The notes beneath the pieces were generated by a model. It ran no database searches and was not told the origin of the DNA. It worked only from the letters and a program-made list of their open reading frames with translations. 64,000 nucleotides of DNA from an uncultured Planctomycetota bacterium (lineage in GTDB: Bacteria > Planctomycetota > Phycisphaerae > UBA1845 > Fen-1342). Positions 53,534 through 61,785 of this stretch are shown here, piece by piece (positions within the stretch are counted from its first letter, which is position 1; every line of letters starts with the position of its first letter). Location: NCBI GenBank assembly GCA_900696525.1, contig CAADGL010000009.1, forward strand, positions 62,001 to 126,000, in the 5' to 3' direction. Position numbers and translations under genes: made by a program.

Positions 53534-54262
53534 ATGTCGCGGGCCTGGACGCTGATCGAGATTCTTGTCGCGGCGAGCCTCGTGCTGCTGCTCGTCGCCA
53601 TCGTCATTCCAGGAGTCCGTGGCGCGGTAGCGCGTGCGCGGTCTGCGCGCTGCGCCGGCAACCTTCGCGAAATGGGCGTGCTCATTCACGGGTTCGTGCA
53701 GTCTCATGGCGAGCGCGCGGCGCCCACCGTCTGGGGCCACGACTTTCATTGGGACCGCGAGCCGCGCCTCGGCTGGGACATTGAGACGGGCGTCTGGGCG
53801 CGCGTGCCGGGCGGAATCGGAACAATCTGGAACTGTCCCGCCGGAGGCGTCCCGTACCTGGGAAACGCCCGCGCCCTGGGGGTGGATGAGCGTCGTCGGC
53901 AGTTCCTCCCGGGCGAGAAGCCGCGAACGCGGCCGCGGGGAACGATTTATCACGTCGGCCCGCGCTGGTGGCATGAGCCCTCGCGCCTCGTGCTGGCCGT
54001 CGACTTGCAGACGAACCTCGTGGAGCCGGGCGCCCCGATGGCCCACGCCGCCGAGCCGCTGATCGGCGACCTTTCGGACGAGCTGGTGCACGGCTGGCTT
54101 CGGCCGTGGGACCCCCCGTTTCACAACCTATTCCTCGATCGCCTGGGGCCGCACCACGCGGAGACCTATGGCGCGCTGTTCGCGGACGGGCACGCGTCGG
54201 TGAAGCTGTACGTCAAGGAAAGCGAAGCCGTGCTGTGGTCAGGGCCTCGCTGGTGGGATTGA
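53534..54262 (+). CDS. Prepilin-like protein (N-methylation motif, 'DGH' C-terminus)
   Basis: 242 residues. ATG at 53534 gives a leader of four residues before WTLIEILVAASLVLLLVAIV, the type IV prepilin / type II pseudopilin N-terminal motif; the usual Gly-Phe at the cleavage site is Ala-Trp here. ATG at 53504 is in frame but directly abuts the tandem repeat and lacks a ribosome site. The mature part has the NLREMGVLIHGFVQSHGERA and LFADGHASVKLYV segments typical of the planctomycete DUF1559 / H-X9-DG family. It would need prepilin peptidase and an ATPase such as the PilB-like protein at 25872. Located inside the Cys-rich cluster. Confidence 0.82.
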   Translation: MSRAWTLIEILVAASLVLLLVAIVIPGVRGAVARARSARCAGNLREMGVLIHGFVQSHGERAAPTVWGHDFHWDREPRLGWDIETGVWARVPGGIGTIWNCPAGGVPYLGNARALGVDERRRQFLPGEKPRTRPRGTIYHVGPRWWHEPSRLVLAVDLQTNLVEPGAPMAHAAEPLIGDLSDELVHGWLRPWDPPFHNLFLDRLGPHHAETYGALFADGHASVKLYVKESEAVLWSGPRWWD

Positions 54263-54288
54263 ATAGAACCCGGCACAGGAGAACGCCC

Positions 54289-54651
54289 ATGAACAGAGTC
54301 GCCGCCGCCGGAGCCGTAGCCGGCATCGCGTTGCTGGCCGCTGGTACGCAGTTGTTTGCGTTCACCATTCCCAATGCACGCTGCGCGCCGATGATCACCT
54401 GCCAGCAAGCCAGTTCCCCATGCAGCGGCAACGGCGCCTGCACGTTCTGTCATAGCGGGACTCAGCTCTACACGCTGTGTCGGAACTTCGGCACCGGCTG
54501 CAATTCGACGGGAAACCAGGCGTGCGGCCCACAGTACAGCGGTCACTGTACCGGCGATCCGAACGATCCGAACGTCATGGGGCTCTGCTCCGGCCCGATC
54601 TCCTATGTGCAGGACAGTTGCTTCGTTCCCACGTGCCTGGTATCTCCGTGA
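54289..54651 (+). CDS. Secreted Cys-rich protein, second copy of the module
   Basis: 120 residues. Signal MNRVAAAGAVAGIALLAAGT then about 14 cysteines in the mature 95 residues, for example RCAPMITCQQASSPCSG, CTFCHSGTQ, CNSTGNQACG and DSCFVPTCLVSP. AGGAG ribosome site; 26 bases after the prepilin stop, so the same transcript. Similar in role and size, not in alignable sequence, to the 51307 gene. Unknown function; a small, heavily disulfide-bonded exported protein is the inference. Confidence 0.75.
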   Translation: MNRVAAAGAVAGIALLAAGTQLFAFTIPNARCAPMITCQQASSPCSGNGACTFCHSGTQLYTLCRNFGTGCNSTGNQACGPQYSGHCTGDPNDPNVMGLCSGPISYVQDSCFVPTCLVSP

Positions 54652-54706
54652 ACGCGCCGTGCGTACCATCGTGGCGCAGGGCCGGAATCCAGGAGGCTCC
54701 CGACGC

Positions 54707-55786
54707 GTGACCGGCCAGAACCTCGGACGCGTGTCCCTCGCAGTCTTCGCGCTCGGCGCCAGCGCGGCGTCGGCGCTGGGCGTCGAAGGCGACTTTCTGG
54801 ATCGCTTCCAACGCAGGGCGGCCGCGCTGGACAAGCTGCGGGTCGAGTTCGAATGGCGGCTGTTCCAGTTCAGCGACCGTCGCGACCCGTGGGATGCCGC
54901 GAACTGGGGTGAGCCGCTCGTCTTCGAGCGGTACAAGGCCATGTTCGTGCGGCCGGACAGCATCCGCCTCGAGGCCGATTTCGTGAAGCCGCCCCGAGGC
55001 AGCGAGCAGGCAAGCTGGTTGGATGGCGTGCTCACGCGCGCCTCGCCTTCACCCGACGGCACGTTGCATGCGACGATCGACCGCGCCCGCTCGAACCTTA
55101 CCGGGCCGTTGCCGACGCTCACGCCCCTGGAAGTGTTCCAGACCTTCGATCTCCCGGAGGACCTGTTTCACCTGGCCGGGCGAGGGGCGCTGTCGGTCGA
55201 GAGCGAAGACGACGCGGAAGTCGTGATGCGCGGCCACGTGCGGAATTACGACCTGTCGGTGCGGCTCGACAAGCAGCGCGACCTGATGCCCCTCGAGGTC
55301 CTCGCCCGCCGGGACGGCCCCGGCTCGGCGGAAATGAGGCTGCGCACGCTGCAATCGGTGCGCGTCGGCGGCACGTTCGCCATCAGCGAAGCCGTGATCG
55401 CCGAACGCTGCGGCATCGTCATGCCCGGGAAATGGCAGGTGCGGCATTACGTCGCCACGCGCGTCGAGGCGGCGCCGGAGCTGTCGAAGGAGCGGCTCCG
55501 GGTGCGGCTGCCCGATCGCGGCATCACGCTCATGGACGAGATCAAGCTCGTGGGGCGGCGGATCAACCACGCAGGCGTCGTCGAGTTCGAGAAGACCTGG
55601 ATGCCCGAGGAGCGGGCGGATGACATCGCCGGAGTGCAGCAGGCGGCCCGCATGCGCGAGGAATCAAAGACGCTCCTGAAGGACCGCCGGCGCGCCCTGG
55701 TCATCATCGCCGGCGGCGCGGTCGCGGGCGTCGCGCTCGTTGCGGGAATCTACGTATGGAGACGGCGCTCCTTGGCGCGGGCGTAG
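54707..55786 (+). CDS. Signal-peptide protein with C-terminal anchor, LolA-like core possible
   Basis: 359 residues starting at GTG 54707, which has AGGAGG about ten bases before it; upstream in-frame ATG at 54605 would run through the previous gene. The signal VSLAVFALGASAASALG is followed by a beta-rich core: LRVEFEWRLFQFSDR, DGTLHATIDRARSNL, VMRGHVRNYDLSVRLDKQ, DLMPLEVLARRDG, resembling outer-membrane lipoprotein carrier-like sandwiches. Near the C-terminus, a membrane segment ALVIIAGGAVAGVALVAGIY and basic WRRRSLARA anchor it in the inner membrane. Overlaps the next gene by 31 bases. Layout mirrors the 51777 gene. Confidence 0.7.
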   Translation: MTGQNLGRVSLAVFALGASAASALGVEGDFLDRFQRRAAALDKLRVEFEWRLFQFSDRRDPWDAANWGEPLVFERYKAMFVRPDSIRLEADFVKPPRGSEQASWLDGVLTRASPSPDGTLHATIDRARSNLTGPLPTLTPLEVFQTFDLPEDLFHLAGRGALSVESEDDAEVVMRGHVRNYDLSVRLDKQRDLMPLEVLARRDGPGSAEMRLRTLQSVRVGGTFAISEAVIAERCGIVMPGKWQVRHYVATRVEAAPELSKERLRVRLPDRGITLMDEIKLVGRRINHAGVVEFEKTWMPEERADDIAGVQQAARMREESKTLLKDRRRALVIIAGGAVAGVALVAGIYVWRRRSLARA

Positions 55787-56262
55787 GCGCCCCGCGACGG
55801 GCGGACAGGCTGAGGTGTGCGGCGCGGTGGACCGCCGCGGCGCTGCTGGCCTGGGCCGCGGGCGGCAAGCTGATCCTGTGGGGGGCGTTCGGCCAGATGC
55901 TGACGGCGCTCGGCTTGTCGCGGGCCGAACTGGTTCCTTGGGCGCAAGCCGGCGTGCCGGCGGCGGAGCTGGCGATCGCCCTGCTGCTGGCGTTGCGGCT
56001 GGCGCCGGTGCTTGCCGCGTTCGCCCTGCTGCTGCTGTCGCTGCTGTTCGCCGGGGTTCACGGGTTCGCGCTGGTGTCGGGGGAGGCGATTCCGTGCGGG
56101 TGCCTGGGTGTCGCGCTCTCGCATGCATCCTGGGCCCGCCACGCGCAGTTGCTGGCGGTCTGCGCATTGCTGGCGGCGTGCGCCCTCGTGCTCCTGTTCG
56201 CGCCCACGGCGCCTTCGCCGCGCCAGCGCAGCGCGGATGACAGCCCCGCGCCTGGCGTGTAG
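55756..56262 (+). CDS. MauE/DoxX-family redox-associated membrane protein
   Basis: 168 residues with four hydrophobic segments. Signature: LAWAAGGKLILWGAFGQMLT, VPWAQAGVPAAELAIALLLA and GEAIPCGCLGVAL, the CxC pair being the redox motif of MauE (PF07291). MauE is needed for disulfide formation in the Cys-rich small subunit of methylamine dehydrogenase. Here it follows two Cys-rich exported proteins, so a role in their oxidative folding is a reasonable inference. ATG at 55756 lies within the preceding gene, overlapping it by 31 bases; coupled translation likely. Confidence 0.78.
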   Translation: METALLGAGVGAPRRADRLRCAARWTAAALLAWAAGGKLILWGAFGQMLTALGLSRAELVPWAQAGVPAAELAIALLLALRLAPVLAAFALLLLSLLFAGVHGFALVSGEAIPCGCLGVALSHASWARHAQLLAVCALLAACALVLLFAPTAPSPRQRSADDSPAPGV

Positions 56263-56274
56263 CCTGCTGCCCGC

Positions 56275-58233
56275 ATGGGCGTCGCCAGAATCGAGAACGT
56301 CACCAAGCAGTTCGGCGGGCGCGTCGTGCTCGACGGCGTGTCGCTGGAGCTGCACGACGGCGAGATCGTCGGCCTCGTCGGGCCCAACGGCGCGGGCAAG
56401 ACGACGCTCTTCCGCCTGCTGCTGCGGCGTTTCGAGCCCGATAGCGGAAGCGTGACGCACTCCCGCGGGCTGCGCGTCGGCTACCTGCCCCAGGAGCCCG
56501 AGCTCGACTCCGCCGCCACGCTCCACGACGAGGTCATGTCCGCCTTCGACGAGCTGCTGGCCCTCGAACGCCGCATGGCCGGGCTCTCGCAGCAGATCGC
56601 CGACAGCGCCGCGGCCGGCCAAGCGGCGGGCGGGGGGCCGGCCTCGCACGAGGAGCTGCTGCGGCAGTACGACAAGCTGGACATGCAGTTCGTCGCCGCC
56701 GGGGGGTACACGTTCGAGCAGCGGCTCGATGAGATCCTGACGGGCCTGGGCTTCTCGAAAGAGCAGTACAAGCTGCCGGTGGCGGCGCTTTCGGGCGGGC
56801 AGAAGTGCCGGGCGGCGCTGGCGCAGCTCCTGCTCCAGGACAGCTCGCTGCTGCTGCTGGACGAGCCGACGAACCATCTCGACATCGACGCCGTCGCCTG
56901 GCTGGAGGGCTTCCTGAAGACGCAGCATCCGGGCGGAGCGGCGATCATCTCGCACGACCGCTACCTGCTGGACCGCGTGGCGGATCGCATCGTCGAGGTC
57001 GAGGGCGGCCGGCTGACGTCGTACCCGGGCAACTACAGCAACTATGTCAAGGCCCGCGAGCTGCGCCGCCTGACGCAGCAGCGCGAGTACGAGAAGGACC
57101 AGGCTTTCATCGCCAAGGAGCGCGACTTCATCGCCCGGCACATCGCCGGTCAGCGCACCAACGAGGCCAAGGGCCGCCGCACACGCCTCGAGCGCCGCAT
57201 CGCCGCGGGCGAGTTCACGCTCGAGCGCCCGCGCGAGCGCGCCAGGCTGAAGCTCGGCTTCGACGCCGACGTCCGCGAAGGCCGCCTGCTGCTGCGCGTG
57301 CGCGGCGTGAGCAAGGCGTACGGCGAGCTGCGGCTGTTCGATGACGTGAGCTTCGAGCTGCGCGCCGGGCAGCGGCTGGGCATCACCGGGCCGAACGGGA
57401 CGGGAAAATCGACGCTGCTCAGGATCATCGTCGGCGAGATCATGCCGGACGCGGGCGCGGTGGAGCGCGCCGCGCCGCTGACCATGGGCTATGGCGCGCA
57501 GGAAGCGGTGGACCTCGATCCGGCGCGCAGCGTTGTGCAGGAGATCATGCACGCCCGGCCAGACCTGACCGAGGCCGCGGCCCGCAACGTGCTCGGGCGC
57601 TTCCGCTTCCGCGGCGACGAGGTCTTCAAGCCGACGACGGTGTTGTCGGGCGGCGAGCAGTCGCGGCTGCGGCTGGTCAAGCTGATCCTGGGAGCGCCGG
57701 AGCTGCTGATCCTCGACGAGCCGACGAACCACCTGGACATCGACGCGCGCGAGGCGCTGGAGGGCGCGCTGCTGGACTACCCGGGCGCGGTCCTCACGGT
57801 CAGCCACGACCGCTATTTCCTCGATCGCATCGTCTCGCGCGTCCTGCTGATGCGCAGCGGTGCGCACAAGGTCTACGACGGCAACTACAGCGCGTCTCTC
57901 GCCCAGCGCGCCGCCGACGAGGAGCGCGCCCGCCTCCTGCGCGAGGCCGCGGCGCGGACCGCCCGGCCGGCGGAGCCGAGGCGGCCCGCCGCCGGAGCGC
58001 CCGCCGCGCGCAAGCCGCGTTCGCGTTTCGACAGGCTGACGCTGGAGGAGCTGGAGGCCGAGATCATCCGGCACGAGGCGCGGGTGGCGGAGCTCACGGA
58101 GCGTTTCGGCGACCCCGAAGTAGCCCGGGACCGCGCAAAGCTGGCGGGGCTGAGCGCGGAGATGGAAGCGCTCAGGGCGGAGCTGGCGGAAATGCAGGCG
58201 GCCTGGAACCGCCGGGCAGACGCGGCCGAGTGA
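56275..58233 (+). CDS. ABC-F subfamily ATPase
   Basis: 652-residue cytoplasmic twin-ATPase without membrane part, of the EttA/Uup/YheS group acting on ribosomes. First half: GLVGPNGAGKTTLFRLLL, LSGGQKCRAALAQLLLQ, LLLLDEPTNHLDIDAVAWLE. Linker rich in Arg/Glu with KEKDFIARHI-like helix (RDFIARHIAGQRTNEAKGRR). Second half: GITGPNGTGKSTLLRII, LSGGEQSRLRLVKLILG, LLILDEPTNHLDIDAREALE. C-terminus has a coiled coil (TLEELEAEIIRHEARVAELT) like Uup/YheS. The exact subtype is not resolved. 12 bases after the MauE-like gene. Confidence 0.92.
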   Translation: MGVARIENVTKQFGGRVVLDGVSLELHDGEIVGLVGPNGAGKTTLFRLLLRRFEPDSGSVTHSRGLRVGYLPQEPELDSAATLHDEVMSAFDELLALERRMAGLSQQIADSAAAGQAAGGGPASHEELLRQYDKLDMQFVAAGGYTFEQRLDEILTGLGFSKEQYKLPVAALSGGQKCRAALAQLLLQDSSLLLLDEPTNHLDIDAVAWLEGFLKTQHPGGAAIISHDRYLLDRVADRIVEVEGGRLTSYPGNYSNYVKARELRRLTQQREYEKDQAFIAKERDFIARHIAGQRTNEAKGRRTRLERRIAAGEFTLERPRERARLKLGFDADVREGRLLLRVRGVSKAYGELRLFDDVSFELRAGQRLGITGPNGTGKSTLLRIIVGEIMPDAGAVERAAPLTMGYGAQEAVDLDPARSVVQEIMHARPDLTEAAARNVLGRFRFRGDEVFKPTTVLSGGEQSRLRLVKLILGAPELLILDEPTNHLDIDAREALEGALLDYPGAVLTVSHDRYFLDRIVSRVLLMRSGAHKVYDGNYSASLAQRAADEERARLLREAAARTARPAEPRRPAAGAPAARKPRSRFDRLTLEELEAEIIRHEARVAELTERFGDPEVARDRAKLAGLSAEMEALRAELAEMQAAWNRRADAAE

Positions 58234-58328
58234 TTGGGGTCGGTGAATCCGGGAGTCGCGGGCGCTACCGCGGATCGGGGGCGCACGGCCTGCGCGTGCG
58301 TGCCGCGCAAACAACGGGCGCCGGGATA

Positions 58329-58355
58329 TAAGGCGTGGCCGTCTCGCGTCGATAA
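58329..58355 (+). promoter_or_regulatory. Sigma28 (FliA)-like promoter upstream of fliL
   Basis: TAAG (58329-58332), 15 bases, then GTCGATAA (58348-58355). The flagellar sigma28 consensus is TAAA-N15-GCCGATAA, so three of four and seven of eight positions match with exact spacing. It lies about 110 bases before the TTG start of fliL, at the head of the flagellar export operon. Confidence 0.55.
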
Positions 58356-58464
58356 CCAGATAGCTTACGTCCGAGGGGCTCGGCGGCCACGGCAACCGCG
58401 CCGGCGGCGCGGGTCTGGCGCGGGAGCCGAGCGCGAGCAGGCGGCATCGGAAGGAAGGCGACAC

Positions 58465-58989
58465 TTGGCAGCGGCACAGGAACAGGCGGCGCCGGCGCCG
58501 AAGCGCGTCCGGCTTCCAAAGACGACGCTGATCGTCGTGGTGGTGACGGTGGTCGAGGCCGCCGTGTTTGTCGGGCTGTTCATGATGTTCAGCGGCGGAC
58601 CGCAGCCGAGCTACGGCCACGGCGAGCAGCACGTGACGGAGGGACCGGACCCGACCGTGACGGCGCCGACGGTCGAGATTCCGCTGCTACAGAAGTTCCG
58701 TGTGCCGAACAACATCCAGGGCGTGACGTGGATCTACGACCTGGACCTCGTGGTGAAGGTGCCCGCGCACCTGGCGGAGGAGATGGAGCGGATCAAGGCC
58801 GCGCGGCTCAACGAGATTCAGGACAGCGTCGCGGGCATCGTCCGCCGCCTCGACCCGCGGTACCTCAACGAGCCCGACCTGCGGACGCTGCGTTTCCAGG
58901 TGGAACGCGTGCTGACGGAGATCTCGGGCAACTCGGACCTGATCGAAGCCGTGCTGATCCCGCGTTGCGTGCCGATCCGCGCGGGATGA
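58465..58989 (+). CDS. fliL: Flagellar basal body-associated protein FliL
   Basis: 174 residues; single-pass inner-membrane protein around the stator. Start TTG at 58465, chosen for GGAAGGAAGG just upstream and because no ATG gives the whole domain. Short basic cytoplasmic tail, membrane segment TTLIVVVVTVVEAAVFVGLF, His/Pro linker, then a periplasmic domain with WIYDLDLVVKVPAHLAEEME, IQDSVAGIVRRLDPRYLNEP and the C-terminal LRFQVERVLTEISGNSDLIE. Homology to FliL is moderate; position before fliN-fliO-fliP supports it. Confidence 0.78.
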   Translation: MAAAQEQAAPAPKRVRLPKTTLIVVVVTVVEAAVFVGLFMMFSGGPQPSYGHGEQHVTEGPDPTVTAPTVEIPLLQKFRVPNNIQGVTWIYDLDLVVKVPAHLAEEMERIKAARLNEIQDSVAGIVRRLDPRYLNEPDLRTLRFQVERVLTEISGNSDLIEAVLIPRCVPIRAG

Positions 58990-59088
58990 TACGCGGGCGC
59001 CGGTGATTCCCGGCGGCGGAGCCGCCAGGAGCGCGCCTGCGACAACAGGGATAGCGACGCTTCGCGCTGCGCAAGGACGTGAAACGCG

Positions 59089-59610
59089 ATGGCCACCACG
59101 CCGACACCCAATGACCACGCCGCCCAGTCCGTCGACGCGGGCCAGGCGCCCGACGCCGCGGTTGACCCGATCAGCGGAATGACTCCCGGCGAGATGAAGG
59201 CCGCGGTCGATGCCGTGCTCGATAGCGGCGCCTCCACACCCGACGACGCCCAGGCCGGCGCCGCCAGCGCCCGGACGCCCCCGTCGGCGACCGGTGAGCC
59301 GCGGCCCTTCGAGCAGCCGGAGCTGGGCGTGTCGGCCGGCGAGCAGAAGCTGGCGACGATCGAGTTGCTGGATGACGTCGAGCTGAACGTCAAGATCGAG
59401 CTTGGCCGCACGGAAATGTACATCGAGGATGTGCTGCGGCTGGGCGTCGGCTCGGTGGTCGAGCTCAACCGCTCCGCCGGCGACCCCGTCGACATTCTGG
59501 TCAACGACCGGCTCGTGGCGCGCGGCGAGGTGTTGGTGCTCAACGATAACTTCTGCGTGCGCATCAACGAGATCATCAGTCCGGTGCCCGAGTTCGCAAC
59601 GGAGAGCTGA
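59089..59610 (+). CDS. fliN: Flagellar motor switch protein FliN
   Basis: 173 residues, long disordered N-terminal half (DAGQAPDAAVDPISGMTPGE ... PPSATGEPRPFEQPEL) then the surface presentation of antigens (SpoA) domain: LLDDVELNVKIELGRTEMYI, VLRLGVGSVVELNRSAGDPV, DILVNDRLVARGEVLVLNDN, FCVRINEII. The domain is complete. fliM, normally the neighbour, is not seen between fliL and fliN. Confidence 0.93.
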   Translation: MATTPTPNDHAAQSVDAGQAPDAAVDPISGMTPGEMKAAVDAVLDSGASTPDDAQAGAASARTPPSATGEPRPFEQPELGVSAGEQKLATIELLDDVELNVKIELGRTEMYIEDVLRLGVGSVVELNRSAGDPVDILVNDRLVARGEVLVLNDNFCVRINEIISPVPEFATES

Positions 59611-59641
59611 GCGGCGCCCCTTGACGTGATGCGGAGGCCTC

Positions 59642-60442
59642 GTGGCCGGCGCGTTGCACATCCTGGCCGTGTGCCTCGCGGCGCTGCCCAGCCCCGCGCG
59701 CCAGGACGACGCTGCGCCGAATGACGTCCGGCCGCCCGACCGAACCGAGGAGCTGCCCGGACTGAAGGACCTGCTCGATCGCGCCAGCGCGGCGCTCGCA
59801 CAGTCGTGGGAGAGCGTCGAGCCCGCGACCGCGCCGGATCTCGCGGAGCCCTCGCCGGCCGTCGGCGCTGCGCCCCCTACGGCCGCCCCGCCCGACGCTG
59901 CGCCGATCCGCCGGCCCGAGCCGGCCCAGACGGTTCGCCGCGAGACGGGCGCAGCGGGCCGCGGCGGCGTGTCGTGGCTGCGGACGCTGGGGTCGCTGGC
60001 GGCGGTGGTCGGGCTGATCCTGCTGCTGGCCTGGGGCTACCGGGCGGCGGGGCGCGGCGGCCTCGCGGCGATGCGGGCGCGGCACCCGGGCGTGATCGAG
60101 GTGGTGAGCCGAGCGCCGCTATCCGCGCGGCAGGTCGTGTACCTGCTCCGCGTGGGTTCGCGGCTCGTGCTGGTGGGGCAGAGCGGCGATCGGCTGTCGG
60201 CCTTGCACGCGTTCGAGGACGCGGAGCTCGCGGCGCGCCTTGCCGGCGACGCCGCGCGGGCCGCGAGCGCCGCCGAGCACGAAGCGTTTCGCAGCAGACT
60301 TGAAGACGCGGAGCGCGACCTGGTCGATGCGGCGACCGAGCCGCCGCGGCCCGACGCCGCGGATGGCGGCCGGATCAGCGCGCTGCGCGGCGCGCTGGAG
60401 TCGGCGACCGAGCGGCTGCGAGCGCTGCGGGAGAGAATGTAG
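59642..60442 (+). CDS. fliO: Flagellar biosynthetic protein FliO
   Basis: 266 residues, start GTG at 59642 with GGAGG upstream. Signal-like start AGALHILAVCLAALPSPAR, long Pro/Ala-rich periplasmic linker, one membrane segment LGSLAAVVGLILLLAWGYRA, then the FliO cytoplasmic domain: VIEVVSRAPLSARQVVYLLR, VGSRLVLVGQSGDRLSALHA. An extra C-terminal helical tail (about 60 residues) is not standard. Assists FliP assembly in the export gate. Position before fliP supports the call. Confidence 0.85.
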   Translation: MAGALHILAVCLAALPSPARQDDAAPNDVRPPDRTEELPGLKDLLDRASAALAQSWESVEPATAPDLAEPSPAVGAAPPTAAPPDAAPIRRPEPAQTVRRETGAAGRGGVSWLRTLGSLAAVVGLILLLAWGYRAAGRGGLAAMRARHPGVIEVVSRAPLSARQVVYLLRVGSRLVLVGQSGDRLSALHAFEDAELAARLAGDAARAASAAEHEAFRSRLEDAERDLVDAATEPPRPDAADGGRISALRGALESATERLRALRERM

Positions 60443-60525
60443 GTCCTGCCGGCCAAGCGCGGGGGGCCGACGGTGATGATTCGCGCGAACCTCGTGCGGC
60501 GGAGCCGCAGCGACCGCGTTCGGCA

Positions 60526-61410
60526 ATGGAGTGCCGGGACATGGATGTCCGAAGCCAATCTGGAGCAGGCCGGCGATGGGCCGTGGCAGCGGTCGCGCTG
60601 CTGACGGTCGTTGCGCCGGGCCGCGCCAGCGCCGCGCCGCAGCAGGCGCCGCCGGCCGTGACAGCCGGCGCAGCCGACGGCGGCGCGGCGGCAGGGGAGG
60701 GGCTCTACATACCGGATGTCAGCCGGCTGCTGCCGGCGGCGCGCGATCCGCAGGCGCTGAGCGCGACGCTCCAGATCTTCGTGCTGATGACGGTGCTGGC
60801 GGTGCTGCCGAGCATCGTGCTGATGACGACCTGCTTCGTGCGCATGCTGGTGGTGCTGGTGCTGCTGCGCCAGGCGCTGGGCACGCAGACGCTTCCGCCG
60901 ACGCAGGTGCTGGTGGCGCTGGCGCTGTTCATGACCATCCTGGTGATGGCGCCACGCTGGCAGCGCGTCCACGCCGAGGCGATCGACCCGTACCTGAAAG
61001 GCCAGACGTCGCAGCTCGAGGCGATCGACCGCGCCGCGGCGGAGATGCGGCGCTTCATGTTCGACCAGATCGAGGCGGCGGGCAACGAAGAAGACGTCTA
61101 CATGATGTACGAGTACGCGGCGCAGCGCTCGCTCGCCCCGACCGACGTGCTGACGCGCGAGCAGGTGCCCCTGACGGCGCTGATGCCCGCGTTCCTGCTG
61201 AGCGAGCTGAAGACCGCCTTCGTCATCGGCTTCCGCGTCTATCTCCCGTTCTTGGTGATCGACATGGTCATTGCGACGATCCTCGTGGCCATGGGCATGA
61301 TGATGCTCCCGCCGGTGCTGATCTCGCTGCCCTTCAAGCTGCTGCTGTTCGTGCTGGCGGACGGCTGGCACCTGGTGGCGGGGGCGCTGATGGCGAGCGT
61401 GGTGATGTGA
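60526..61410 (+). CDS. fliP: Flagellar export gate protein FliP
   Basis: 294 residues. ATG at 60526 or 60541; neither has an ideal ribosome site. A signal peptide (AVAALLTVVAPGRASA-like) is followed by Ala/Pro-rich segment, then LQIFVLMTVLAVLPSIVLMT, TCFVRMLVVLVLLRQALGTQ, LVALALFMTILVMAP, LMPAFLLSELKTAFVIGFRV, LVIDMVIATILVAMGMMMLP. All typical. Central gate subunit of the type III export apparatus. Confidence 0.96.
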   Translation: MECRDMDVRSQSGAGRRWAVAAVALLTVVAPGRASAAPQQAPPAVTAGAADGGAAAGEGLYIPDVSRLLPAARDPQALSATLQIFVLMTVLAVLPSIVLMTTCFVRMLVVLVLLRQALGTQTLPPTQVLVALALFMTILVMAPRWQRVHAEAIDPYLKGQTSQLEAIDRAAAEMRRFMFDQIEAAGNEEDVYMMYEYAAQRSLAPTDVLTREQVPLTALMPAFLLSELKTAFVIGFRVYLPFLVIDMVIATILVAMGMMMLPPVLISLPFKLLLFVLADGWHLVAGALMASVVM

Positions 61411-61420
61411 GGAGTGAGCT

Positions 61421-61486
61421 AGGTAACAAGGTCGCAAGGTAACAAAGTAAGAAGGTAACAAGTAACAAGGTCGCGAAGTAACAACG
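61421..61486 (+). repeat. AACAAGGT-type imperfect repeat between fliP and fliQ
   Basis: Spacer with multiple diverged copies of AGGTAACAAGGTCGC / AAGTAACAAGGTCGC (about 61421-61486), unlike the surrounding base composition (A-rich, low G+C). No protein in frame. Possibly a low-complexity expansion, or a leader element between coupled genes. Confidence 0.85.
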
Positions 61487-61502
61487 TGACGATGGAGCAC
61501 AC

Positions 61503-61760
61503 GTGGATCTCCCCGTTGCACTCGATCTCGGCCGCGAAGCGCTGCTGACCGCCCTCCTGGTCGCCGGACCCGTGCTGGCGGCGGGGGTGATCGTCGGCGT
61601 GCTCATCAGCCTGATCCAGACCGTCACGCAGATCCAGGACCAGACGTTCGCGCTTGTGCCGAAGATCGTCGCGATGTTCGCTGCCGCCGGGTTCTTCGTC
61701 CCCTGGGTCGCGAATCAGCTTATCGCGTACGCCCGGACGATGCTCTCCGGCGGGTACTGA
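61503..61760 (+). CDS. fliQ: Flagellar export gate protein FliQ
   Basis: 85 residues, two membrane segments. GTG at 61503 preceded by GGAG. GPVLAAGVIVGVLISLIQTV then TQIQDQTFALVPKIVAMFAA is the family signature; the C-terminus is ARTMLSGGY. Part of the FliPQR core complex. Confidence 0.96.
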   Translation: MDLPVALDLGREALLTALLVAGPVLAAGVIVGVLISLIQTVTQIQDQTFALVPKIVAMFAAAGFFVPWVANQLIAYARTMLSGGY

Positions 61761-61785
61761 ACGCTCAGGGGCACGGTGAGGCCGA

